Of a stretch of DNA of 64,000 nt, positions 18,967-28,720 are shown piece by piece. Both the position numbers and the translations under genes were made by a program. This DNA is from Ignavibacterium sp. (GTDB lineage Bacteria > Bacteroidota > Ignavibacteria > Ignavibacteriales > Ignavibacteriaceae). A model generated the notes under the pieces. It was not told where the DNA came from. It saw only the letters and a list, made by a program, of their open reading frames with translations, and made no database searches. Each line of letters begins with the position of its first letter. Within the stretch, counting starts at the first letter, position 1. The stretch is from positions 806,001-870,000 of the forward strand of contig NZ_AP026678.1 in the NCBI RefSeq assembly GCF_025998815.1, given 5' to 3'.

Positions 18967-20457
18967 TTATTCAGGAATTTCTAATCCAACAAATCTTGAA
19001 TTACCATCTGCATCCTGTACTTTAAGAAGAACAGCACTTCCTTTTCTGCTTTCAATTAATTTTCTGAATTGCTCCACATCTTCAACGGGCTTTCTATCCG
19101 CTTCAACTATAACCAAACCTTTGAATAGTCTCTGATCATCAGCTTTACTGAAACTTTTGACATCAGTTATTATAATTCCTTCAGAAACTTTGTAAGTATC
19201 TTTTTCTTTCTGATTAAGATTTCTTACTGTCATTCCTATGTTATCAAGAGAGATGATATCTTTCTTTACACCTTTGTCTGAATCTTTATTATCTTTTTTT
19301 GCTACAGGTTCGTTCTTTGATTTTTCATCTCTTGGTTTAAGAGTTACTTTTCTTTCTAATTCTTTTCCATCTCTGAAGATTGTTAATTTAACAGTTGTGC
19401 CGGCAGTTTTCGAAGCAACATAACTCTGAAGTTCATTTGGTTTGTTAACTTCTTTTCCATCAATTTTAAGAATAATATCACCGGATTTAAGATCAGTTTC
19501 TGAAGCAGCACCGCCTTCAATTATTCCATTGATAATTATTCCTTTTGGTCTGTCTAATCCAACAGATTTTGCAATTGCATTATCAACTTCACCAATGTTA
19601 ATTCCTATGTAACCTCTGTTAACTTTTCCGTAAGCTATAATTTCCTGTGCAACAGTCTTTGCAAGATTAATTGGGATTGCAAATCCATAACCGATATATG
19701 TTCCCGTTCCGCGGGTTGCAATTGCACTGTTTACTCCAACAACAGCGCCGGATAAGTCAACCAAAGCACCACCGCTGTTTCCAGGATTAATAACTGCGTC
19801 TGTTTGAATGAAATTTTCAACTCCATAACTATCTCTGATTAAACCAAGCTGTCCGCGACCAATTGCAGAAACTATTCCTGCTGTAACAGTTGAGCTAAGC
19901 GATAGCGGATTACCAATTGCCATTACCCATTGTCCAACTTTTAAGTTGTCCGAATCGCCGAGATAAGCTACGGTAAGATTTTTTGCATCTATTTTTATAA
20001 CTGCTAAATCTGTTAAAGGATCAGTTCCTACAACTTCAGCATCGAAGGTTCTCTTATCAGCGAGATTGACTGTTACTTTTGTTGCTTTTTCAACTACATG
20101 ATTATTAGTTAATATATAACCATCTTCTGAAATTATGATTCCGCTCCCGCTGCCGCGTTGTTCTTCAGGCAAATCTTTGAATGGGAAAAAGAAAAAGTCT
20201 TCGTGTGGATTTTCCCGTTCGGCTACAACTGTAATCTGAACAATTGCAGGAGTTACCTTTTCAGCAACTTCAATGAATGCTTTTGAGAAAGAAGTTGCAT
20301 CAGCATCAAGATTAACAGGTGGAATTTTTGCACCAAGATTTATATCTGCTAATCCTGGTCGAACAAATCCAAAACCAGATACTAATAAAGCGCCAAAGAC
20401 AATTCCAATAGAAACCAACAGTATTGCACTTATGATTCCTTTTTTGTTTAGTTTCAT
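18967..20457 (-). CDS. degP: HtrA/DegP family serine protease (Do-like)
   Basis: A 496-residue periplasmic protease/chaperone. An N-terminal hydrophobic segment (about 7-30) acts as signal or anchor. The trypsin-like triad is visible: His120 (TNNHVV), Asp150 (TDLAVIKID) and Ser228 (NPGNSGGALV). Two PDZ domains follow (about 295-385, GYIGINIGEV, and 415-495, LDNIGMTVRNL), joined by a Lys/Asp-rich linker (about 388-412). The ATG follows AGGAGG. It lies 37 bp after recO on the same strand and ends at a strong terminator, so it may close the PfkB-mtnA-recO run or have its own promoter. Confidence 0.96.
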   Translation of the reverse strand: MKLNKKGIISAILLVSIGIVFGALLVSGFGFVRPGLADINLGAKIPPVNLDADATSFSKAFIEVAEKVTPAIVQITVVAERENPHEDFFFFPFKDLPEEQRGSGSGIIISEDGYILTNNHVVEKATKVTVNLADKRTFDAEVVGTDPLTDLAVIKIDAKNLTVAYLGDSDNLKVGQWVMAIGNPLSLSSTVTAGIVSAIGRGQLGLIRDSYGVENFIQTDAVINPGNSGGALVDLSGAVVGVNSAIATRGTGTYIGYGFAIPINLAKTVAQEIIAYGKVNRGYIGINIGEVDNAIAKSVGLDRPKGIIINGIIEGGAASETDLKSGDIILKIDGKEVNKPNELQSYVASKTAGTTVKLTIFRDGKELERKVTLKPRDEKSKNEPVAKKDNKDSDKGVKKDIISLDNIGMTVRNLNQKEKDTYKVSEGIIITDVKSFSKADDQRLFKGLVIVEADRKPVEDVEQFRKLIESRKGSAVLLKVQDADGNSRFVGLEIPE

Positions 20458-20494
20458 TTTATTCCTCCTATCGATAGAAATATTTTATTAAACT

Positions 20495-21235
20495 CTACTT
20501 GAACATTTCCAATGATTGAATTCCCTTAAAGTCAGGAATATGTTCTTTAACATATCTTTCAAGAAAAGAATTCCCTTCATCGATTGTTGTAACTTTCAAT
20601 CCATTCAGAAATTTCTTGTTCTTTAGACAATAAAGAAATTTGAAAAGTTCCGACTCAATTTTTTCAAATCCAGAATGAGACTGAAGACATTCATTACAAA
20701 TAAATCCCGTGGAAAAATTATACCCGATTGAAAATTCAGGTGTTAACTCTTTTCCACAAATCGAGCATTTATCAATCATAATTTCGTAACCTGTTTCAGT
20801 AATTAGAAACATAAAAAATCTTGCAAACAAAATTGATGGCGATTCTTTTTTATTTTCAAAATGCTCGAGTATTCTAACAAGACCCTTAAACAGACGTGAG
20901 TTTGATTCATTTTCAATCGTTAAGTTGCGAACAAGCTCAAGAACTGCAAAAGCATATTTTGTGGATTCAAGATCAGATTTAATATTCGGAAAGTGTGAAA
21001 TCAAGTCTGCAGATGATACAATTTGAAGTTCTCTAGATTCTTTTTTATAGAATATTACTTCTATGTGATTTAATGTATCAACAATCAAAGCAAGTTTTGA
21101 TTTTGGTGATCTTGCACCCTTTAAAATTGCAGGAACTTTTCCGTTATGGTCTGTATAAAGAGTTACAATTAAACTACTATCACTGTAGTTCATTTTTCCA
21201 AGAACTATTGCTTGTGTTTTTATTATCTCACTCAT
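20495..21235 (-). CDS. recO: DNA repair protein RecO
   Basis: A 246-residue protein. The N-terminal OB fold (about 1-80) shows TQAIVLGKMNYSDSSLIVTL and GKVPAILKGARSPKSKLA. The helical C-terminal part carries a CSICGK ... FICNEC four-cysteine zinc site. RecO anneals single-stranded DNA and loads RecA with RecR in gap repair. Its start overlaps the mtnA stop by four bases (ATGA-type junction), so the two are translationally coupled. Confidence 0.95.
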   Translation of the reverse strand: MSEIIKTQAIVLGKMNYSDSSLIVTLYTDHNGKVPAILKGARSPKSKLALIVDTLNHIEVIFYKKESRELQIVSSADLISHFPNIKSDLESTKYAFAVLELVRNLTIENESNSRLFKGLVRILEHFENKKESPSILFARFFMFLITETGYEIMIDKCSICGKELTPEFSIGYNFSTGFICNECLQSHSGFEKIESELFKFLYCLKNKKFLNGLKVTTIDEGNSFLERYVKEHIPDFKGIQSLEMFK

Positions 21236-22245
21236 CTTATGAAGTTATATGGAAATGTAAACACACCTTCTTCGGTAATAATACCTCTGATAAGATGCGA
21301 AGGAGTTACATCAAATGCAGGACAAAAACATTGGTATGATTCTTTTCCTACCTGCTTATCACCAATAAACAAAAGTTCTTTACTATCTCTGAATTCAATG
21401 GCAATTTCAGCTCCGGTTGCGATTGTTCTGTCAATTGTAGTTGATGGAGCCGCAATATAGAATGGAATATTGTGATAATTACAAAGCACAGCGAGATTGT
21501 ATGTCCCGATTTTATTTGCTGTATCTCCGTTTAATGCAATTCTGTCAGCACCGGTAATCACTAAATCTATTTTGCCTTCCTGCATTAAAACTGCTGCAGA
21601 AGAATCTGTTTGAACAGTAAATGGAATTTCATTCTTTTCTAATTCGAATGCAGTTAATCGCAATCCCTGAAGTAATGGTCTGGTTTCATCTACAAAAACA
21701 TGATTTATTAATTGATGATCAAAAGCATTTTTTATAATTGCAAAAGCGGTTCCAAAACCGGCAGTTGCTAAAGCACCTGTGTTACAATGTGTAAGAACAT
21801 TTGATCGCTTAAGGAAAATATTCAAACCATTTTTTGCAATCTTCTCAGAGAATTTTTCTTCATCAGAAAAAATTTTATGCGCAGTTAATAGTAGAGACTC
21901 ATAAACATTACTATCATCCATACTGGAATAAACTTTTTCAATTTCTTTCAAAGCAAAAAATAAATTAACTGCAGTTGGTCTTGTGGTTGCAAGTCTGTTA
22001 TAAACTTTATTAAAAAAATTATCATCCTTTTCATTTTTATTTTTGAAAGCCAAAGCACAAGCATAAGCTGCCGCTATTCCAATTAAAGGAGCTCCTCTTA
22101 TTTCAAGGCGTTCAATTGCTTCTGCTATTCGGATGTAATCATCAGTTGAGATATAATTTTCCTGTAAAGGGAGTTTTGTCTGATCAATAAAAATCAGATG
22201 ATCATCTTCGAACTTTAGCGGGAAGTAAGAATTATTCTTCATCAA
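21232..22245 (-). CDS. mtnA: S-methyl-5-thioribose-1-phosphate isomerase
   Basis: A 337-residue protein of the eIF2B-like isomerase family. Marks are RGAPLIGIAAAYACALAF, LTHCNTGALATAGFGTA with the catalytic Cys, and ITGADRIALNGDTANKIGTY with the catalytic Asp. It isomerises methylthioribose-1-phosphate to the ribulose form in methylthioadenosine salvage. The upstream PfkB kinase overlaps it by 14 bases. No mtnP, mtnK or mtnB is in the window, so whether a full salvage route exists cannot be judged here. Confidence 0.95.
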   Translation of the reverse strand: MMKNNSYFPLKFEDDHLIFIDQTKLPLQENYISTDDYIRIAEAIERLEIRGAPLIGIAAAYACALAFKNKNEKDDNFFNKVYNRLATTRPTAVNLFFALKEIEKVYSSMDDSNVYESLLLTAHKIFSDEEKFSEKIAKNGLNIFLKRSNVLTHCNTGALATAGFGTAFAIIKNAFDHQLINHVFVDETRPLLQGLRLTAFELEKNEIPFTVQTDSSAAVLMQEGKIDLVITGADRIALNGDTANKIGTYNLAVLCNYHNIPFYIAAPSTTIDRTIATGAEIAIEFRDSKELLFIGDKQVGKESYQCFCPAFDVTPSHLIRGIITEEGVFTFPYNFIR

Positions 22246-23146
22246 ACCTTGATAGATTCATAAATTGTCTGAAACGATCCTGAATTTGTAAGTATGATAA
22301 TTCCTCTAATCCTTTCGTACTGAATTTTTCTACACAAAATGAAGCCATTGTGCTTCCATAAATAACAGCACGTTTTAAACTCTCTGATGATAAGTCTCTT
22401 GTTTTAAATAGATAACCAATAAAACCACCAGCAAAAGAATCTCCTGCTCCAGTTGGATCATAAATAGATTCCATTGGAAAAGCCGGCGCAGAAAAAATTG
22501 TCTCTTCTGTGAAAAGCAATGCACCGTGTTCACCTTTTTTGATAATCAGGATTTCTGGTCCCATTGCTCTTATCATTTTAGCAGCTCTAATAAGATTTGG
22601 TTCGTGGGCAAGAAGTCTTGCTTCAGAATCATTTATAATCAGGACATTCACTCTTGGTAACAACTCCAATAATTCTTTTTTCTTTCCCTCAATCCAGTAA
22701 TTCATTGTATCGCAGACAACAAATTGCGGATTTTCCATCTGGTCCAAAACTTTTGATTGAAGCACAGGATCAATATTACCGAGACAAACAAATTTAGATT
22801 TTCGTGCACTATCCGGAATAACCGGATCAAATTTTTCAAATACATTTAATTCAGTATAAAGTGTATCTCTTACATTCAAATCATAATGATATTTCCCTGA
22901 CCAGCGAAAAGTTTTTCCTCCTTCAACAATCTGCAGACCCTCGAGGTCGATGTTATGAGTGTTTAACATATCTATGTATTCTTTTGGAAAATCACTTCCC
23001 ACAATTCCAACTAATCTTATTGGTCCACTGAAATAACTTGCAGCCAAAGAAATGTAAGTTGCTGAACCACCAAGTGCATTTTCAATTTTGTCAAAAGGTG
23101 TTGCAACTGTATCAAGACCGAGAGAGCCGACGACTAATAAACCCAA
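22232..23146 (-). CDS. PfkB family carbohydrate/nucleoside kinase
   Basis: A 304-residue ribokinase-fold kinase. It has the N-terminal motif NALGGSATYISLAASYF, the catalytic/anion-hole motif DPTGAGDSFAGGFIGYL near residue 230, and IIKKGEHGALLF. Substrate cannot be assigned from motifs alone; its sequence style is near adenosine kinase/ribokinase relatives. Its stop overlaps the mtnA start by 14 bases, which suggests a linked role, for example phosphorylating a ribose or nucleoside in methylthioadenosine salvage. That link is inference. Confidence 0.9.
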   Translation of the reverse strand: MGLLVVGSLGLDTVATPFDKIENALGGSATYISLAASYFSGPIRLVGIVGSDFPKEYIDMLNTHNIDLEGLQIVEGGKTFRWSGKYHYDLNVRDTLYTELNVFEKFDPVIPDSARKSKFVCLGNIDPVLQSKVLDQMENPQFVVCDTMNYWIEGKKKELLELLPRVNVLIINDSEARLLAHEPNLIRAAKMIRAMGPEILIIKKGEHGALLFTEETIFSAPAFPMESIYDPTGAGDSFAGGFIGYLFKTRDLSSESLKRAVIYGSTMASFCVEKFSTKGLEELSYLQIQDRFRQFMNLSRFDEE

Positions 23147-23215
23147 TTTATTCTCCTGAAAAATTTAGAAATTATAATTTTAAAATAAGGTATTTAAATA
23201 ATACTTAATAAATCG

Positions 23216-23677
23216 TTAAATCTTTATCTCAACAAAATTCAAAAAACTTTTTCTGTGAAAAAAATATTCAGTAATTAAATCTACTGACTTTCTTTGTCCT
23301 TCCCACGCCAGAAGATTTCGTGCCTCAACTGGTTTTAACCATTTGTATTCAACATGTTCAGTGCTGATTTTTATATGCGACTGATAATCTACTTTAGCGG
23401 CAAAAACCGGAATTAACGAAATGTATTCATCTTCAGGTGAATAGAAAGAATTTATGTTTGGTGCAATCCAGATTTTTTCCGGAATTAAACCGGTTTCCTC
23501 TTTTATTTCCCGCAACGCTGTTTGATAAGCTTTTTCATTATCTTTTATTTTACCGGAAACCATTTGCCAAAGATTTGGATAATATTGATATGGTGCTCGC
23601 TTCAAAAGCAGGAATTCTATCTCACCATCTTTTTCTCTGAATATATGTGCTTCAATAAGGTTTGAAATTACTTTCAT
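23216..23677 (-). CDS. Nudix hydrolase
   Basis: A 153-residue protein with a complete Nudix box: a glycine after VS, then GKIKDNEKAYQTALREIKEE and TGL, fitting G-x5-E-x7-RE-x2-EE-x-G. Flanking segments (EFLLLKRAPYQYYPNLWQMV and STEHVEYKWL) resemble dihydroneopterin-triphosphate or general dNTP pyrophosphohydrolases. Substrate is not determinable. It lies 69 bp upstream of the PfkB gene on the same strand and may belong to that transcript. Confidence 0.92.
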   Translation of the reverse strand: MKVISNLIEAHIFREKDGEIEFLLLKRAPYQYYPNLWQMVSGKIKDNEKAYQTALREIKEETGLIPEKIWIAPNINSFYSPEDEYISLIPVFAAKVDYQSHIKISTEHVEYKWLKPVEARNLLAWEGQRKSVDLITEYFFHRKSFLNFVEIKI

Positions 23678-23753
23678 ATTAAAAAAATTTTTCTTTGTTT
23701 GATTAAGTGGATATTATTGATTAAAAAAATTGGTCTCTTAAATTTTTCCATTA

Positions 23754-26700
23754 CTAAAAATATGCACGAGCTTCTGCACGCATTGTGTGAATAGGTTTAG
23801 AACTTCCCTGTAATCTTCCATCATAACTAATTGTAGTTTGAAGATTAGAAGAAAGTTTGTAATCAAAATTAACTCTCCAAAAATAATTCTTGCCAATCTG
23901 GTTTCCACCAGTTAATTCAAAAGGAATAAAATTCTGATTTGTATTTGCAAGAAGTTCGTTTCTCTCTAATTCTATTCGAAGTCTTCCGGTTCCGAGAAAT
24001 GAAATATTCAATCTCACAGCTTGTCCATTTAAATCAATTATTGTTGGTTGAATTGGAAATGTATCTTCATTTCTTCCAACTCTGATTTTAAAACCAACTT
24101 CAACTGTTCTGACTGGTCTATAAGAAAAATCTGAGGTAACGAAATTACTATTTACTCTTCTTACTCTGTTTGAACTTTTTTGCGAAGTCAGATTATCATC
24201 GGAATTAACTAAATCGGTTTGATTACTAACTTCTTCAACCATTTTAAATTTTATGCGAAGACTTCTTTCTCTGAAATAACCTCTTTCAAAGCCACCACTG
24301 AATTCATTAAGATTTGTTCTTTGTAAATAACGAAATCTGAAGGAAAGGTCTTGTTCATTTTCAAAAAGGAAAAAATCCTGCTGCAATAAGTTTGAACCAC
24401 GAATTGTTGTTGCTTCATTCTGAAATGTTGATAGACGAAGCAAATAGATATTTGAATATTTTGTGTCTTTACTGTTCTCTTCAATTCTCCACAATGTTTC
24501 TGTTGAAATTGCTTTTAAGACTGAAGAAAGAAAATTTCTTTCATTTGAGATTTTAGAAAAATTTGTTTTCCATCTTGTACTTGTCTTCAAATCAATTACA
24601 GGAAAAAGTTGATCAGTCGGAATTGTAACCTGTATATAATCACCATCAAAAGTTGTAGGTTCAAATTCATTCTCATCAGCTATTCCATTATTGTTTAAAT
24701 CTCCAAGATATTTGTAATTACCTGTGCCTTGTTCAACCCGCACAAACACTTTCTGCAATCGTGCTGATTTCTGAGTTGATACTTCATAAAATAAATCTCC
24801 TTTCAGCATTGGGTCCCAAAAATTAAACTTTGACTGCGAACGAACTAAAATAGATTGATTATCAAGATAGCCAAGTTGTTTGAAGTCCTGTGTATAATTT
24901 TTATTTCTGATTGTAAGATTTAATGAAGAAGTAAACTCACGAAATCCTTTGTAGTTAATTTCAAATGAATTTGTTTTCGAAACAGATTCTTTCAGCATTA
25001 ATCCGTTGATTGGGAAATAATCTTCACGGAATGAGTGCCTTGTGATAAAATTTAACCCTTCAAAATCAGATAGCTCGATAAAAGGAATAAATTCCAAATA
25101 CTTCAAACTTCCGTTTAATAAGGAATCCTTTCCGCTTCGTTTATCATTTTTGTCTTCAGCCAGAAATTCAATTCCTGGTTTCAAATTCCAAAATTGGTAA
25201 TATGCATTTCCACGATGTCTGAACCACTTTGAGTTTATTATCTGATTGGATGTGTTAACATAATCAAGATTATATTCAGCAGAATAGGATTTATTATCAC
25301 TCAGATTTATCAGGTTGTTAAATCGCTTTGAAGAAAATGAATCTCCTTTGGATAAAAAACCAGCAGCGGAATTAACACGAAGTTCTTCAATCGGAATAAG
25401 AGTCAATCCAATTTCACGAAGACTTTCATTTTCTTTTTCATTAGCAGTTGAAGTGTTGTAGTATCTGTTGAATTCAACATCGTTAAATCTATCAAATGAA
25501 GTGAATTTTTTCTCGACAAATCTTTCACGATAACTTATTCCGGCTTTACCGAGATTGATATTACCAACTTCAATCTGTGAAGGTTTAAGTTTAAGAGAAA
25601 AATTTGCTGCATAACCAAAGTTATCATTTTCGTCCAAAGAGGAAAATCTGTTTTTATCGAACAAACTTCCTGCATAATCAAAATTGATATCCAGGTTCTC
25701 AAAAAGATTTGCTGAAAGCGTAACAGCTCCTAACTGTTTTAACTGAGGAACAGGAATAAAAGTGATTGGCAAATAACCTCCTCTGCCAATTCCTACAAAT
25801 CTGTAAACGCCTAAACTTTCTCTCACATAATCTCCATTGCCTTCACCTACATAACTGAATGAAACATTATAAATTGCTAAAGTATCGCCCGCATTATAGA
25901 CATAATACGAAAAAGTATTTCCGTTTATTATTGTATCAATCTTTGAATAAATACCTTTAATAATTCCAAGTGAATCAGGTTCAGCAATTCGTACTCCACT
26001 TTTTATTGCTTTATTTCTGTCATCGCCGGCTTGTGCAAGAATTTCTTTGTCTTGTTCAGTTAATGAAATATCAATTGGGGCATCCTGATTATCACCTTCT
26101 CTAAGATATTCAAATCCAAATTTTAGTTTGTTGTTAAAGAATGAAGATGAAACTCCTGCACCAAAAAAATTTCTTGAGTATTGTCTGTCTGTGTACTCAA
26201 AATCAACACTTATTCTACTTGCTGAGGTTATAAGTCTGTTTGGTGTAAAAGTTATTGTTGCATTTGAATATTCAATTGTATAATCATTGTTTTCGCCTCT
26301 TCTCATCTCAATTCCATCAAGGAAGACTTTTTCTGTTCCTGCAATAATTATAATATCTCTTTCATTATTTATTCCATTCAATCTGTATGGACCCTGAACA
26401 CCATCTTGCCCATTAAAGTTGTTAGAATTGAATTTACCTCGTGAGCTTGCGATTGAAATGAATGCATTTGTGTTTTCATAAATAAATTCACCCATCAAAC
26501 CCTGAAGTTTTCTATCAACAATTCCAAACTCACCAAATCTTTGTCTTAGTTGATAGTCTCCAAAAGTACCGATTGCATTTGGGTGTTTAACCTGAATAAA
26601 AACTTTATCAAGTTCTTCAAGCCGTTCAGTGTTTCCTTCTGGTTGAATTGGAGTATTCTCGTCTGTAAGTGCTGCAACAATTTCAATATCATCTGAGAGT

Positions 26701-27227
26701 TTACCTGAAAGTTGTAATCTTAAACCGCTGTTTAATGAGAAATCTTTTGTAGTTCCGACAGTAAATCCTCTTACAATTGTTCCGCTTTTCTGGATTCCAC
26801 TTCCGAATATATTTTCAGGAGAAAATGGATTAGCTTCAGTTTTTACAATTTGTAATGTGTCTCCTGATTGTGAGTCATATTTCATTACGAGAGTTCTTCT
26901 TTTATATTCTTTTTTCAAACCCAGATTGTAAGCCAGATATGAAACAACAAGTGTGTCAAATATTGAATACGATATCGTATCCGAAAGCGTGAAAAAGCCC
27001 TCCTCATAAAAAAACTGATATTCGTTTGGCTGCAGAATTCTATCTTTGATTTTTATTATTTCTGTTCTGGGAACAATAGCGATTTGTGAAATGAAATATT
27101 TATTATCAAAGTTTATTCGGATTGAATCAGTAACCAGAAAATTATTTTGGAAAATCTGAGAATAAATTTCAGAGACTGAAAAAAGCGATAGCAGTAAAAA
27201 TGTGAGTAATAAATTTCTTAGATTCAA
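23754..27227 (-). CDS. Very large outer-membrane/surface beta-rich protein, unknown function
   Basis: A 1157-residue protein with a signal peptide (LLLTFLLLSLFSVSEIYS) and a long succession of alternating amphipathic strands rich in Asn, Phe, Arg and Tyr, as in outer-membrane barrels; the last strand ends RAEARAYF. Segments such as EKVFLDGIEMRRGENNDYTI and EYSNATITFTPNRLITSASR resemble the repeated Y-T-I-x-Y-x-x-x-x-x-T-F element of SprA-type T9SS translocon proteins, but the protein is far shorter than SprA. GDLNNNGIADENEFEP (about 835-850) looks like a calcium-binding dockerin-like loop. A barrel or translocon-like role is inferred; no specific function is known to me. Confidence 0.75.
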   Translation of the reverse strand: MNLRNLLLTFLLLSLFSVSEIYSQIFQNNFLVTDSIRINFDNKYFISQIAIVPRTEIIKIKDRILQPNEYQFFYEEGFFTLSDTISYSIFDTLVVSYLAYNLGLKKEYKRRTLVMKYDSQSGDTLQIVKTEANPFSPENIFGSGIQKSGTIVRGFTVGTTKDFSLNSGLRLQLSGKLSDDIEIVAALTDENTPIQPEGNTERLEELDKVFIQVKHPNAIGTFGDYQLRQRFGEFGIVDRKLQGLMGEFIYENTNAFISIASSRGKFNSNNFNGQDGVQGPYRLNGINNERDIIIIAGTEKVFLDGIEMRRGENNDYTIEYSNATITFTPNRLITSASRISVDFEYTDRQYSRNFFGAGVSSSFFNNKLKFGFEYLREGDNQDAPIDISLTEQDKEILAQAGDDRNKAIKSGVRIAEPDSLGIIKGIYSKIDTIINGNTFSYYVYNAGDTLAIYNVSFSYVGEGNGDYVRESLGVYRFVGIGRGGYLPITFIPVPQLKQLGAVTLSANLFENLDINFDYAGSLFDKNRFSSLDENDNFGYAANFSLKLKPSQIEVGNINLGKAGISYRERFVEKKFTSFDRFNDVEFNRYYNTSTANEKENESLREIGLTLIPIEELRVNSAAGFLSKGDSFSSKRFNNLINLSDNKSYSAEYNLDYVNTSNQIINSKWFRHRGNAYYQFWNLKPGIEFLAEDKNDKRSGKDSLLNGSLKYLEFIPFIELSDFEGLNFITRHSFREDYFPINGLMLKESVSKTNSFEINYKGFREFTSSLNLTIRNKNYTQDFKQLGYLDNQSILVRSQSKFNFWDPMLKGDLFYEVSTQKSARLQKVFVRVEQGTGNYKYLGDLNNNGIADENEFEPTTFDGDYIQVTIPTDQLFPVIDLKTSTRWKTNFSKISNERNFLSSVLKAISTETLWRIEENSKDTKYSNIYLLRLSTFQNEATTIRGSNLLQQDFFLFENEQDLSFRFRYLQRTNLNEFSGGFERGYFRERSLRIKFKMVEEVSNQTDLVNSDDNLTSQKSSNRVRRVNSNFVTSDFSYRPVRTVEVGFKIRVGRNEDTFPIQPTIIDLNGQAVRLNISFLGTGRLRIELERNELLANTNQNFIPFELTGGNQIGKNYFWRVNFDYKLSSNLQTTISYDGRLQGSSKPIHTMRAEARAYF

Positions 27228-27296
27228 AACAAGATTATTTTTTGTTTCAAACTAAGTTAAGAAGAAATTTTTAATCAAGTCTAATTCTTTGGATTA

Positions 27297-28532
27297 CTAT
27301 TTACCAACAATCAAACGAGTTCCGTGTCGCTTCGTTATGTAATACCAAATCCACTCAATCATTACACGAAAACGATTTCTGAAACCAATTAAAAAGAAGA
27401 TGTGAACGATTGACCAGGCGAGCCACGCAATTACGCCGGATAATTTAAGACCTTTTATTTCAGCAACGGCTTTGGCTTTTCCTATTGTAGCCATTGTGCC
27501 TTTATCTTTATACTTAAATACAGGTCTCTTTTCAGGTGGAATTTCATTCTTAATTATTTCAGCAACAAATCTTCCCTGCTGAATTGCCACCTGAGCAACT
27601 CCAGGTAATACTTTACCATTTTCTTCTTCAAAATGTGCAGCATCACCAATTACAAATATTTCAGGATTACCGGGAATTGAACAATCCTTATTAACAATAA
27701 CTCTTCCGGCACGATCAGTTTCAACATTAATAGAGCTTAATAGTGGTGATGCCTGATTACCTGCTGCCCAGATAATTGTATTGGATTTTATAAAACCTTG
27801 ATTCGTTAATACTCCATCTTCTGAAATGTTTTCTACTTTTGTATTGAGTTTAACTTCAACTCCCATTTTTTCTAAATCTTCTTTGGCTTGTTCGGACAAC
27901 TTCCTATCGAATGAAGGCAAAACTCTATCTGCAGCTTCAATCAAAATAACTTTAGTGTCTTCGGGTTTGAAATTTTTATAATCTTTAATCATTGTTTCTT
28001 TTGCTATTTCAGCAATTGCACCTGCAAGCTCTACACCAGTTGGTCCTCCTCCAACAATAACGAATGTCAGACATTTTTTCATCAACTCAGGATTAGTTTC
28101 TTTCTCAGCAAGTTCGAGTGCTTCAATAATTTTTTCACGAATTACCAAAGCATCAGTTAAAGTTTTTAATCCCGGAGCAATTTTTTCCCACTCATTCTTC
28201 CCGAAATAAGAATGCCTTGCACCGACTGCTACAATTAAATAGTCAAACTCTAATTGAGAATTCCTGAGTTTAACGATATGATTGTTTTTATCAATCGAGA
28301 GAACTTCATCAAGAATTACTTTGATATTCTTATAATCACTTAATAATGATCTGATTGGAACAGCAATATCAGATGGTGAAAGTGCTGCAGTTGCTACCTG
28401 ATAAAGCAGCGGTTGAAACAAATGATGATTCGTTTTATCAATCAAAGTTATTTCAAAATCAGTTTTAGCTAAATTTTTTGCAGCGGTCAATCCGCCAAAT
28501 CCTGCTCCAATAATTACGATTTTCTTTTTCAT
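27297..28532 (-). CDS. ndh: Type II NADH dehydrogenase (NDH-2)
   Basis: A 411-residue flavoprotein with two dinucleotide-binding folds: IGAGFGGLTAAKNLAK at the N terminus for FAD, and VGGGPTGVELAGAIAE at about 161-176 for NADH. Also present are HHLFQPLLYQVATAAL, IIWAAGNQASPLL and IFVIGDAAHFEEENG. A C-terminal amphipathic region (SIVHIFFLIGFRNRFRVMIE) should hold it to the inner membrane. It transfers electrons from NADH to quinone without pumping protons. Confidence 0.95.
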   Translation of the reverse strand: MKKKIVIIGAGFGGLTAAKNLAKTDFEITLIDKTNHHLFQPLLYQVATAALSPSDIAVPIRSLLSDYKNIKVILDEVLSIDKNNHIVKLRNSQLEFDYLIVAVGARHSYFGKNEWEKIAPGLKTLTDALVIREKIIEALELAEKETNPELMKKCLTFVIVGGGPTGVELAGAIAEIAKETMIKDYKNFKPEDTKVILIEAADRVLPSFDRKLSEQAKEDLEKMGVEVKLNTKVENISEDGVLTNQGFIKSNTIIWAAGNQASPLLSSINVETDRAGRVIVNKDCSIPGNPEIFVIGDAAHFEEENGKVLPGVAQVAIQQGRFVAEIIKNEIPPEKRPVFKYKDKGTMATIGKAKAVAEIKGLKLSGVIAWLAWSIVHIFFLIGFRNRFRVMIEWIWYYITKRHGTRLIVGK

Positions 28533-28720
28533 ATTATTTTTATTTGCTTCCCACTCAAAAATAAGTTGAGCCAGTAACAGAATTTTTATTTCTTATCACA
28601 ACCCTGACGCTAAGCACATTTTCTCTTTATTAGCATAAATAAAACATATTTGATAAATTTGAATTAGAAATTAGATTAGACTTCATAAAATTTCCTTTTA
28701 GCAAAAACAAATTAAATATT

